Part shown: piece after piece, positions 35,510 through 42,550 of the stretch
Position numbering within the stretch: position 1 is the stretch's first letter
How the letters are laid out: the number at the start of each line of letters is the position of its first letter
Origin: Paenalicyclobacillus ferrooxydans
GTDB taxonomy: Bacteria; Bacillota; Bacilli; Alicyclobacillales; Alicyclobacillaceae
Reading direction: 5' to 3'
Length of the DNA: 64,000 nt
NCBI RefSeq assembly: GCF_001399675.1
Contig: NZ_LJCO01000045.1
Coordinates: forward strand, 82,112 to 146,111
The notes under the pieces: model-generated
Seen by the model: the letters and a program-made list of their open reading frames with translations, nothing else
What the model was told of the DNA's origin: nothing
Databases searched by the model: none
Program-made: the position numbers and the translations under genes

Positions 35510-37276
35510 ATGTACAAAGAATCGATGACAGTTGAACAAGCGCAAGACAAGATGATTACTCTATTGAAGGGACACCCAGTCCAGTGTGCTCTCTGTGATC
35601 GTGAGTTCAATCGGATTACTCCAGGTCATATCAAAACGCATGGTGAATATCTGCGCTCAAAGAAGAAATTGAAGTGGTATCGACCAAAGAATAAGCCTAC
35701 GGGAACAACGACGGGAACAACGAAGCCACTCACGGATGATGTTACTGACACGTGGCTAAGTCGGGACGAAACATTGATGGAAACTTATGAGCGCCTATAC
35801 GGAGGAAAGGACCTGCTCAGTGCCTGTGTGACAAAATTGCTCGAATTGTATCAACCGCATAAAGGAAAGTGGCTAGTAATGGACAAACCACTCTTCCCCC
35901 GATATGCCTCATGGCACCAAGTCTCGTCGGATAATCCAGCCTTCGTACCGAACCGTCTTTGCGCAAGCGTCTTACGGGATCATCTGTTGCTGAAATGCAC
36001 CGTAGGAGTCTTCGCTAGAAACCAGTACAAGACACATTTCGTCACATGGGATATTGACGCCAAGCCACTGGCGGACGATACAACCTGGGATCACGAAGAA
36101 GGAGCTCGGACAGCGACGGTCTCTGTCACCACACTTCTTCGACGATGGAACCTTCATCCGCACGTCATCCTAAGTGGACGGAAGGGCTACCACGTAACTG
36201 TCTTCTTTCAAACTAGGATCTCCATCAAAGCAGCGATGAATTTGTATCAAGCCATCTTGCAACATCCACTGGGTCCCCAAATGCGCCGAGGACTCAAAAT
36301 TGAGTGCCTGCCGCTGCAGAGAGGAAATAAGCTACCCCTAAGCATCAACTGGCGCACAGAACGGTTCTGCGGCTTTCTCGATCCTTTCACCCTGGAAGCC
36401 CTTGAAAATCCGTATCAATATCTACTGGAAATCATCCCAGATGCGCCAGAGCTACTCTGGGAAATCGAAGACCAGGACTTGATGGACAGGAAACGAGAGA
36501 ATACGATCCTGTCGAAATTGATATGGGGCAAAGATGCAACTGAGCAGGCATACAAAGTTGGCATCGTAGAACCAGGAACCAGACATGACACACTCGTTCG
36601 TGTGGCAGCGTATTTGCGCAATACTCCTGGATTGTGTCCAGACTCTCTGGACGAGCTAGTAGAGGCTTTGACGGAATGGTCCCGAGGGCAGTATGAAGAG
36701 CATCGGGAGAACATCGGCACATCTTGGATCGAACACCTTGCAGATGTAAAACGAGTGGCAAAATACGTTTGGACCCATCCCCTGACGGCTGGTACACCCC
36801 GAGTGATCAAGATTACGGCTGCAACCGTTCACTGGATAAGAGCCCAATCCCCAGTTCTAGCGGAACAGCAAGTTCTTGTGTATGCGTGGTTTCGTATGGC
36901 GTGTGTGGGAGAGCAATTCTTTCTAGGGTACGAGGAGACAAGGAAGAGAACAAAACTTGCCAAAAGCACTCTGGACAAGGCAATGAAAGCACTCAAGCAA
37001 AAAGGAGTTATTGTCGTCGTAAAAAACTACTATCATTCGGCCAGCGGGATTGTTCCATCCCGAACGACAATGTACCGGTTCGCAGATTCTCCTAAACCAA
37101 ACAGTCTCCAGACTGCACTCGTCACTTTGAAAAAGGACGACGAATGGGATTCCTCATTATGGTTCAGATTGCTCTGCACAGTCTTCACAGTCGAGGAACT
37201 GAAGCGCTTTTACCCGCACAGCTACCACCGTATTCTGAGAGCTGAACCATTGCCTATTGGGCGGTCGGCGGCCTGA
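35510..37276 (+). CDS. Archaeo-eukaryotic-type primase with zinc finger, element-borne
   Basis: 588 residues from ATG 35510 (AAAAAGGGGGTG upstream). N-terminal CALCDREFNRITPGHIKTHG is a C2H2 finger like that of Ros/MucR proteins. Middle (about 165-300): THFVTWDIDAKPL has the DxD metal ligands, HPHVILSGRKGYHVTVFF the SGxGxH nucleotide-binding signature, and RGNKLPLSIN the third AEP motif. The C-terminus (about 460-540) is a winged helix (RTKLAKSTLDKAMKALKQKGVIVVV). I infer a replication primase or primase-polymerase of the integrated element, analogous to the primases of SCC-type cassettes. Good confidence in the fold, low in the exact role. Confidence 0.7.
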   Translation: MYKESMTVEQAQDKMITLLKGHPVQCALCDREFNRITPGHIKTHGEYLRSKKKLKWYRPKNKPTGTTTGTTKPLTDDVTDTWLSRDETLMETYERLYGGKDLLSACVTKLLELYQPHKGKWLVMDKPLFPRYASWHQVSSDNPAFVPNRLCASVLRDHLLLKCTVGVFARNQYKTHFVTWDIDAKPLADDTTWDHEEGARTATVSVTTLLRRWNLHPHVILSGRKGYHVTVFFQTRISIKAAMNLYQAILQHPLGPQMRRGLKIECLPLQRGNKLPLSINWRTERFCGFLDPFTLEALENPYQYLLEIIPDAPELLWEIEDQDLMDRKRENTILSKLIWGKDATEQAYKVGIVEPGTRHDTLVRVAAYLRNTPGLCPDSLDELVEALTEWSRGQYEEHRENIGTSWIEHLADVKRVAKYVWTHPLTAGTPRVIKITAATVHWIRAQSPVLAEQQVLVYAWFRMACVGEQFFLGYEETRKRTKLAKSTLDKAMKALKQKGVIVVVKNYYHSASGIVPSRTTMYRFADSPKPNSLQTALVTLKKDDEWDSSLWFRLLCTVFTVEELKRFYPHSYHRILRAEPLPIGRSAA

Positions 37277-37292
37277 ACAAACGGTGGATGTA

Positions 37293-37317
37293 GAAGAAAC
37301 GCATTTTGCGTTTCTTC
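37293..37317 (+). terminator. Terminator of the primase gene
   Basis: GAAGAAACGCA-TTT-TGCGTTTCTTC: a perfect 11-bp stem with a 3-base loop, 17 bases after the primase stop. It can act in both directions, but the next minus-strand gene ends about 180 bases away. Confidence 0.75.
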
Positions 37318-37494
37318 GGTACATTGCATTCCCTCTAAAACGTTCCTCGCCGTATTCGGTTTTTTACCCATCACTTGGTTTGTACCTTCGGCAAAGCACC
37401 CGTCTAGGGATCCCTCGACGTGTCAAAAACCGAATGAAATTCGGAAAAACGGCGCACTACTGCGGGATTTTATGGCTTTGCTGTGAAGACCATC

Positions 37495-39051
37495 TCAAGC
37501 TCCCTGTGGCTCTTTCGGTTTTTCACCCACTGTATCAGCGCTAAATTCGGTTAAGCGCCCAATACTCTCCTGAAGGGTCACAAACGGTGACAAACGGAAG
37601 CAAATTGACACTTTCGTCACAGCCGTGAATTCCACTTCAACACGTTGAATGATGAAGAAGCCAAAAGTTCGTCGCTCAGTGGAGCCTAACAGACTTACCC
37701 AGTCCGGCTCCAGCAACCTCTGAATCCAAGCGTCAAACGTGACAGGTTGCTCAAGTACCGCCACCTTCTCCAGAAGGGATATTGCGCTCTGGAGTTTCTC
37801 CGTTGCGACAGTCTCCCGTAGAGAGATAATCTTTTGCCATTGCTCAGCATGCGGGGCTGAGGGTGATAACGTAGCCCGCTGATATCGTGCTTCCTCTAGC
37901 TCAGCTTTCGCTTGCCGTTGAACGTCAACAAGCTCCTTCTTCCAGCGGAGGAGGGTGTTTCGTGCCTCGTTTTTGAATGCGTTGAAGTGTCCAGGCCATT
38001 CTCGGCCAATCTGGTCCAAAACCACCTCATCGAGCTTGGTAGTTTCGACTTTTTGTCCACATGATGGACAGACGTAGTGAACGTAGCGTTTTGGAGAGCG
38101 GGCGGGCGTACTGTCTTTGACTTGCAACCCATCTCCACACTTCTTGCAACACGCCAGTCCTTGAAGTAAATTTGGCGTGTTAAATTTCATCCCCGTTTCC
38201 TTCTTGACAGTACGAAGTTCGTGAACAATATCCCATAGCGGTCGAGGAACAATAGCATCAACCTGTCCCTGAAACAAATCGTATTGTCCTACCGACTTGC
38301 GAGAACTGTTCGAGTATCCTTTTCGCCGGTTCCATGCGATGTCACCGCAATACACAGGGTTGTTCAGCATGACATCAATTGTACTTGCCCCCCAGTCTCC
38401 CGATTTTGGGGAAGGGACGCCAGCTTGAGTCAGCATGCTGGCAATCTGAGCATCTGAATACCCCCACGAGGCGATGTGGAAAATGAATAGCGCCAAGCTA
38501 GCAGTTTCGCTAGGTACCAGAGCACCATCTGCCCATCGATACCCGTATGGCGCAGGTGCCCCCGGTCTTCGGGGACCTCGTGGATCACACAGCAACATCG
38601 TTTGTGCGTCAAGCGCACGTGTGGATTTCATGGCAGAGTCATTTTGTGCCATCAGGAGTTGTGCCTGAACAACCGGTTCCTTTGGATCCCACAGGGTTCC
38701 TGTTGTTGCGTTAAAGAATTCACATTGGGGCTTACGCTCCTTAATGGGATTGAATACCTCCAAAACAAAGTCAGACATTTGCCTGCTGATGCGACTTTCG
38801 TCGTAAAAGAAGACTCCGCATACCTCATCCTGATCCAACACGGTGGACAGAAGTGCCCGCATTGCATCCCGTTTCAGGGCTGGTTTACGATATGCACTCA
38901 CAGCGTCATCGATAAACCAGTCGGTAATCTCGAATGCATTCCTATCAGCGCACCTTAGGATTTGAGAGCGCTGAATGTCCAGCGAATGATTCTGTAGCTG
39001 TCGATTACTCGACCGACGCAAATAACCAACACCCTTACGCCGTAGCTCCAT
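37495..39051 (-). CDS. Large serine recombinase, second of a tandem pair
   Basis: 518 residues; ATG 39051 has GGAGGTG. N-terminal resolvase domain with YLRRSSNRQ (catalytic serine), VFFYDESRISRQMSDFVLEVF; then the recombinase domain (PYGYRWADGAL...LNNPVYCGDIAWNRRKGY), a zinc ribbon (ACCKKCGDGLQ...YVCPSCGQK) and a coiled-coil of about 60 residues. Family: integrases and transposases that cut both strands at a two-base core. Overlaps the preceding recombinase by 17 bases, so the two are made together, as CcrA and CcrB are in staphylococcal cassettes. The tail after the coiled-coil (about 80 residues) is unusual. Confidence 0.85.
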   Translation of the reverse strand: MELRRKGVGYLRRSSNRQLQNHSLDIQRSQILRCADRNAFEITDWFIDDAVSAYRKPALKRDAMRALLSTVLDQDEVCGVFFYDESRISRQMSDFVLEVFNPIKERKPQCEFFNATTGTLWDPKEPVVQAQLLMAQNDSAMKSTRALDAQTMLLCDPRGPRRPGAPAPYGYRWADGALVPSETASLALFIFHIASWGYSDAQIASMLTQAGVPSPKSGDWGASTIDVMLNNPVYCGDIAWNRRKGYSNSSRKSVGQYDLFQGQVDAIVPRPLWDIVHELRTVKKETGMKFNTPNLLQGLACCKKCGDGLQVKDSTPARSPKRYVHYVCPSCGQKVETTKLDEVVLDQIGREWPGHFNAFKNEARNTLLRWKKELVDVQRQAKAELEEARYQRATLSPSAPHAEQWQKIISLRETVATEKLQSAISLLEKVAVLEQPVTFDAWIQRLLEPDWVSLLGSTERRTFGFFIIQRVEVEFTAVTKVSICFRLSPFVTLQESIGRLTEFSADTVGEKPKEPQGA

Positions 39052-40441
39052 GGTCTTCACCTCCGTTCAAAAATAGACTGTAGTATGCCAACAGTTCAAT
39101 TCGATCTGGAAAGACGAGAACTTGACGAAATAACATTGAGGCGAGGGATCGAACTGCCCCCTTGTCCTGCATGCGAGTCGACAAAGCGTGTTGCACCAGG
39201 TCCATAAGGCCTGTGATGTCCAGAGAATAACCTGCTTGAAGCTGTTGGATTTTTTCGGACAGAGAGGCACTTTGCACTTCAAGGGACTCAATCTCTCGCA
39301 GTGCATGTTCAACCAACTTATTATCGAACCCTGGTGAGAATCTTCTTGCAAATGCCAAGGACTTTTCATGGCATTCCTCTATCACCCTGAATCTTTCGGA
39401 TTCAAGCTTGCGAATATGCCTCCGAATAAACCCGCTGCAGGTCTGCCTCAGTGCGTCGACATTAAGTTCCGCAACTCGTGTTGATATTTGCTCCAGGACA
39501 ACCTCATCGAGCCATGCAAGATCAATAATGTTCGCTCGGTGACCTCCCCTTCGGCATTCGTAGCGTGGCTCATGGCCCACGGATGATTTCTGCGCCATTG
39601 CTGATCCACACAAACCGCAAATTGGATGAATAATTCCTTCGACAACCTGGTCTAGCGCTCGACCTGTCCATTCTGCGAGGTCAGTCATCTTTTCCTGAAC
39701 GGCGGTGAATGTCTCCAAGGATATGATGGGTTCAACGTGTGGAAGCGAGTGGTATGTCCCATAGCGTCGAACATGTCCGGCGTAAAATGGGTTCTGAAGC
39801 ATCTTTAGCGCCTGTGCCTCAGTACGGCGGAGAATCCTGCGCAGACTTTCAAATCTCGCCATAAATTCTTCGAAGCTCCGTACAGATGAAATATCGCCAA
39901 ACATCTCAGTTATCGCATCAGCATGCCTGGGGTCCCTAAAGTAACGAACATATCCGTCGTCCCCCCGGATTCGCTTATATCCAAAGAGCTGTGCTGGATA
40001 TTCCTTTACTGCGTCCGATACTCGCCTTTGAATCGCCTGTGCCTCGGCTCCAGCGGCGATGGCAGAAATGCCTTCAACCAACAGATTTCCTTCAAACGCT
40101 CTAGCCGAGGCGGCTGTGAAGACTACTTCCACCTTTCGAGATATGAGCAGCTTCGCAATCTCCACATATTCATAGGGATCTCGGGCAAGTCGATCACGCT
40201 CATAACAGATCAATGTTCCGATCTGTCCGCTGCGAATGAGAGTAAGCATGCGCTGTAGCTCTGGCCGTTTGGACATCGGGACCTTCGCTGCGGAAACTCC
40301 GTGGTCGACAAAAACAAGCAGTCGGTCACGTGGTACTTGTCGCAAAATAGGCTCTGCGGCAGCATGTTGCATCCTTTCATCTTGCGCATCTGTACTCACC
40401 CTTACATAAAATGCGTAATACGTGCCACCGTCCAAATTCAT
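39035..40441 (-). CDS. Large serine recombinase, first of a tandem pair
   Basis: 468 residues. YAFYVRVSTDAQDERMQ gives the catalytic serine (about 16); LICYERDRLARDPYEY the conserved arginines; IQRRVSDAVKEYPAQLFGYKRIR the start of the recombinase domain; CGLCGSAMAQ...YECRRGGH the zinc ribbon; then a helical coiled-coil. The AGGAGG ribosome-binding site overlaps the stop of the small gene just upstream (3-base gap), so translation is coupled. Only about 470 residues: shorter than phage integrases. It may act as a dimer partner of the next recombinase. Confidence 0.87.
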   Translation of the reverse strand: MNLDGGTYYAFYVRVSTDAQDERMQHAAAEPILRQVPRDRLLVFVDHGVSAAKVPMSKRPELQRMLTLIRSGQIGTLICYERDRLARDPYEYVEIAKLLISRKVEVVFTAASARAFEGNLLVEGISAIAAGAEAQAIQRRVSDAVKEYPAQLFGYKRIRGDDGYVRYFRDPRHADAITEMFGDISSVRSFEEFMARFESLRRILRRTEAQALKMLQNPFYAGHVRRYGTYHSLPHVEPIISLETFTAVQEKMTDLAEWTGRALDQVVEGIIHPICGLCGSAMAQKSSVGHEPRYECRRGGHRANIIDLAWLDEVVLEQISTRVAELNVDALRQTCSGFIRRHIRKLESERFRVIEECHEKSLAFARRFSPGFDNKLVEHALREIESLEVQSASLSEKIQQLQAGYSLDITGLMDLVQHALSTRMQDKGAVRSLASMLFRQVLVFPDRIELLAYYSLFLNGGEDHGATA

Positions 40442-40444
40442 GAT

Positions 40445-40630
40445 TCACACCTCCTCACTCGATATTGGAGCGCCATCTTGAAGCCTGGTGCTCATGAGGA
40501 AGTGTGCAACATCTTTTGGGGCAAGCTCAAGTTTTACAGATAAGAGATGTTCTACGAGCCGCCGTATCCATTCATCGGCTGGAGCAAGATCATTTTCATA
40601 CTCAATGCGTACTACACGAATTTCATTCAC
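40445..40630 (-). CDS. 61-residue protein coupled to the recombinase pair
   Basis: GTG start with GGAGGG seven bases before. It ends three bases before the ATG of the first recombinase, and its last codons form the AGGAGG of that gene. The sequence is acidic-amphipathic (IRVVRIEYENDLAPADEWIRRLVEHLLSVKLEL) without known motifs. Serine-integrase elements often encode a small directionality factor next to the integrase; that is a possible role but only by position. No family recognised. Confidence 0.65.
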   Translation of the reverse strand: MNEIRVVRIEYENDLAPADEWIRRLVEHLLSVKLELAPKDVAHFLMSTRLQDGAPISSEEV

Positions 40631-40687
40631 GATGTATCCCTCCAGGAAGTCTAGTATCTCTACTAGAATTCCCGGAACTTTACTTTA

Positions 40688-40837
40688 CTAGACCTGTTTC
40701 TGGTCTTTTTCAAACACTTGGTCCTCTTCACACATGTCCAGATGAAGCGATAACTGCATGCATCCGTCATGTCGGGGCACGACGATTACATCAATGTCAC
40801 TGCCTGGCATCTTGAGCTTCTCGAGAATCTGCATCAT
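40688..40837 (-). CDS. 49-residue protein in the recombinase operon
   Basis: Two adjacent ATG codons with GAGGAGGTGATAAAAC directly upstream, ending in TAG at 40688. The product (MMQILEKLKMPGSDIDVIVVPRHDGCMQLSLHLDMCEEDQVFEK...) is acidic with two cysteines and no known motif. It overlaps the end of the upstream small gene by about 40 bases, unusual but workable because the ribosome-binding site lies inside that gene. It is one of three very small genes ahead of the recombinase pair. Confidence 0.55.
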   Translation of the reverse strand: MMQILEKLKMPGSDIDVIVVPRHDGCMQLSLHLDMCEEDQVFEKDQKQV

Positions 40838-40964
40838 GTTTTATCACCTCCTCACCGTATGGATTAATCAATTGGAATTGGTTCAACACGAACTCAGACA
40901 CTCCCAACCTCCGAGCAGCCTCATATAAATTCTCCCAATCGATTTCTGTTTGTTTGATGCTCAT
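40797..40964 (-). CDS. 55-residue protein at the head of the recombinase operon
   Basis: ATG 40964 preceded by GGGAGGTGGGGGC. MSIKQTEIDWENLYEAARRLGVSEFVLNQFQLINPYGEEVIK has a compact helical core (WENLYEAARRLGVSEFVL) that could be a minimal DNA-binding helix pair. Unknown family. It is the most upstream coding gene of the minus-strand small-gene and recombinase operon (40964 to 37495). Confidence 0.6.
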   Translation of the reverse strand: MSIKQTEIDWENLYEAARRLGVSEFVLNQFQLINPYGEEVIKHDADSREAQDARQ

Positions 40965-41053
40965 GCCCCCACCTCCCATTCACATTTGAGGTTATTTCAG
41001 CGGACCTTTCCTCGTAATTGCAAGTCCGATACCTTCATTTCAAATTCCCTCGC

Positions 41054-41448
41054 TGTAAATTTGGACTTATCTCGTAGCAACCTTGTACGGTATCCCCGTA
41101 AGCAACGCACTTGACGTCTGAGGTTCCCGTCGTTCACCGGCCAACTCCGAAACCCGAAATCGTAAATTTGGACAATAGGACATCAGGCCAGGTAAGGTGC
41201 TTCACAGAAGCAACAACATCCAAACCACGGAAGGGGGCAATGCCAAATGTCACAAGACACCGTTCAAAACCGCTACGACTTCGGCCAACAATTTGTCGAA
41301 ACGGTCCTACAAAAAGCCTATGAGGGCCTTCAAGAGCTTGAACGAGCGAAGCGTTCCGCACGAGCAAAAGAAGCATGGATGCGCAGGAAGGAACGGCTTA
41401 CCGCAATCGAGGCTATGGGACCGAAATCGTAAATCTGGACTTATCTTC
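41054..41448 (+). repeat. Three GTAAATTTGGAC-type direct repeats in the small-gene leader
   Basis: Copies at 41054-41072 (GTAAATTTGGACTTATCTC), 41153-41173 (CCGAAATCGTAAATTTGGAC) and 41421-41448 (CCGAAATCGTAAATCTGGAC, then TTATCTTC). The blocks before the small genes at 41247 and 41511 also share a GGGGxAATGCCAAATGTCA stretch, so a leader of about 100 bases was duplicated. Position suggests binding sites for a regulator, the primase or a recombination accessory protein. Confidence 0.6.
41247..41432 (+). CDS. 61-residue basic helical protein
   Basis: ATG with GGAAGGGGGCAATGCCAA before it. The protein (FGQQFVETVLQKAYEGLQELERAKRSARAKEAWMRRKERLTAIE) is one long amphipathic, basic helix, likely nucleic-acid-binding or a coiled-coil partner. 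It is encoded opposite to the recombinase pair and begins a plus-strand series of small genes that ends with a third recombinase. No family recognised. Its stop lies inside the third copy of the GTAAATxTGGAC repeat. Confidence 0.6.
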   Translation: MSQDTVQNRYDFGQQFVETVLQKAYEGLQELERAKRSARAKEAWMRRKERLTAIEAMGPKS

Positions 41449-41510
41449 ACCAACTTGGATACAGTGCAGTTCAGGAGCAAGGACTCCACATCTGAAAGGG
41501 GAAATGCCAA

Positions 41511-41882
41511 ATGTCAAACAGTACACAAACCAATCCAACTCTCAACAAAAATCTCCAGCCTCAAAACGAAGCATTCATCTATGTCCGCTCTGCACATGCG
41601 AACCAGCTTCAGCTCCAATCCCAAGTGAGATCGTTGCAAGAACAAGCCACAACGCTCGACTTCATCTGTGAACAAGCATTTGAAGACCGTTGTTCTGGAA
41701 TGACAGAACCAACGATGCGGCCTGGATTCCTCAACCTCATCAAAGCCATTCAAGACACGCCCACAGTCTCAGCAATTCTGGTCTCAGACCATGCCCGCAT
41801 TTCCCGGTCTCTAGCAGACCTCTCTGTAATTGAGAATCTTCTCAAAGATTTTGGTGTGGACATCATTTACGCCGAGGAATAA
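41511..41882 (+). CDS. Stand-alone resolvase N-domain without catalytic serine
   Basis: 123 residues; AAAGGGG before ATG. FIYVRSAHANQLQLQSQVRSLQEQA aligns with the YxRVSTxxQ start of serine recombinases but has A where the nucleophilic serine should be; the S is one position early. The rest of the fold is kept: FEDRCSGMTEPTMRPGFLNLIKAI, AILVSDHARISRSLADLSVIENLL (usual VxxxDRLSRS), and FGVDIIYAEE (usual VxxxxxGE). It ends there, lacking the helix E and DNA-binding domain. It may act as a dominant partner, regulator or directionality factor for the full recombinases. Confidence 0.7.
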   Translation: MSNSTQTNPTLNKNLQPQNEAFIYVRSAHANQLQLQSQVRSLQEQATTLDFICEQAFEDRCSGMTEPTMRPGFLNLIKAIQDTPTVSAILVSDHARISRSLADLSVIENLLKDFGVDIIYAEE

Positions 41883-41955
41883 GCGGACTGACTTGTTCAT
41901 GGCTCATCAGGAAATGCAGTCCGAAACTCATTTTAATTGAACAGGGGGAGTCACA

Positions 41956-42207
41956 ATGATGAAGACAAATTCCAAATCAAAGGCGCTGCTATCCACGAAA
42001 AAGAGGCCGGCAAGACTTCGGGCTGCTATCTATCTCGGAAAGTATACAAAAACTTTCCTAGAGAGTGCAGCTAAATCTCCCGTCCTTTCCTATTGGCTCA
42101 TCCAAGATGCCCATGTCCACTGGGTGATGACTGGACATGCAGAGGTTCCATTGGACTTCTCACTCCGGTTAATAGATTGGCGATTCGGATTCACTATTGC
42201 TGCGTAA
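41956..42207 (+). CDS. 83-residue hypothetical protein
   Basis: ATG with AGGGGGAG at good spacing. N-terminus is basic and Lys-rich (MMKTNSKSKALLSTKKRPARLRAAIYLGKY), the rest amphipathic with several Trp (SYWLIQDAHVHWVMTGH, LIDWRFGF). No motif known to me. It is part of the plus-strand small-gene run leading to the third recombinase. Confidence 0.55.
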   Translation: MMKTNSKSKALLSTKKRPARLRAAIYLGKYTKTFLESAAKSPVLSYWLIQDAHVHWVMTGHAEVPLDFSLRLIDWRFGFTIAA

Positions 42208-42382
42208 GAAAGTGAAGCTTCTATCGGGTGAGCCGGGGCTTGGTAACCCCTCGACTCACCCGCCAACATATCCCGGTAACACATTACATTGCGAATTCAA
42301 CTAAAAGACTTGCAGAGTCTTGGCAACATTGTTCAAGTTGAATCTCGCAAAAAATCAAGGAGGTTTGAGAGGAGGAGTTCCT

Positions 42383-42550
42383 GTGCAGACTACTCGTAAA
42401 GACGAAGTAATTAGCTACGAGTTCAAGACTACTGAGTGTAGTCCACCACGTTTGGTAGACAAACAAGTGAATGTGACTGCCACTCTGATTGAACGGTGGA
42501 TGGTTGCGAATCGTGAGGTGAAGATAAGTGACACAAAACGAATTGCGTAG
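42383..42550 (+). CDS. 55-residue protein overlapping the third recombinase
   Basis: GTG with GAGGAGG seven bases upstream (a longer frame from 42320 lacks one). The product (VQTTRKDEVISYEFKTTECSPPRLVDKQVNVTATLIERWMVANREVKIS) is mixed and has no known motif. It overlaps the next recombinase start by 23 bases, so it is translationally coupled to it, just as the small gene at 40445 is to the first recombinase. A recombinase accessory role is inferred from that repeated arrangement. Confidence 0.6.
   Translation: MQTTRKDEVISYEFKTTECSPPRLVDKQVNVTATLIERWMVANREVKISDTKRIA

Noticed and set aside
37277..37494. Gap between primase and recombinase as a possible array or origin
   Set aside because: Only a terminator hairpin and no regular repeats or iterons are visible.
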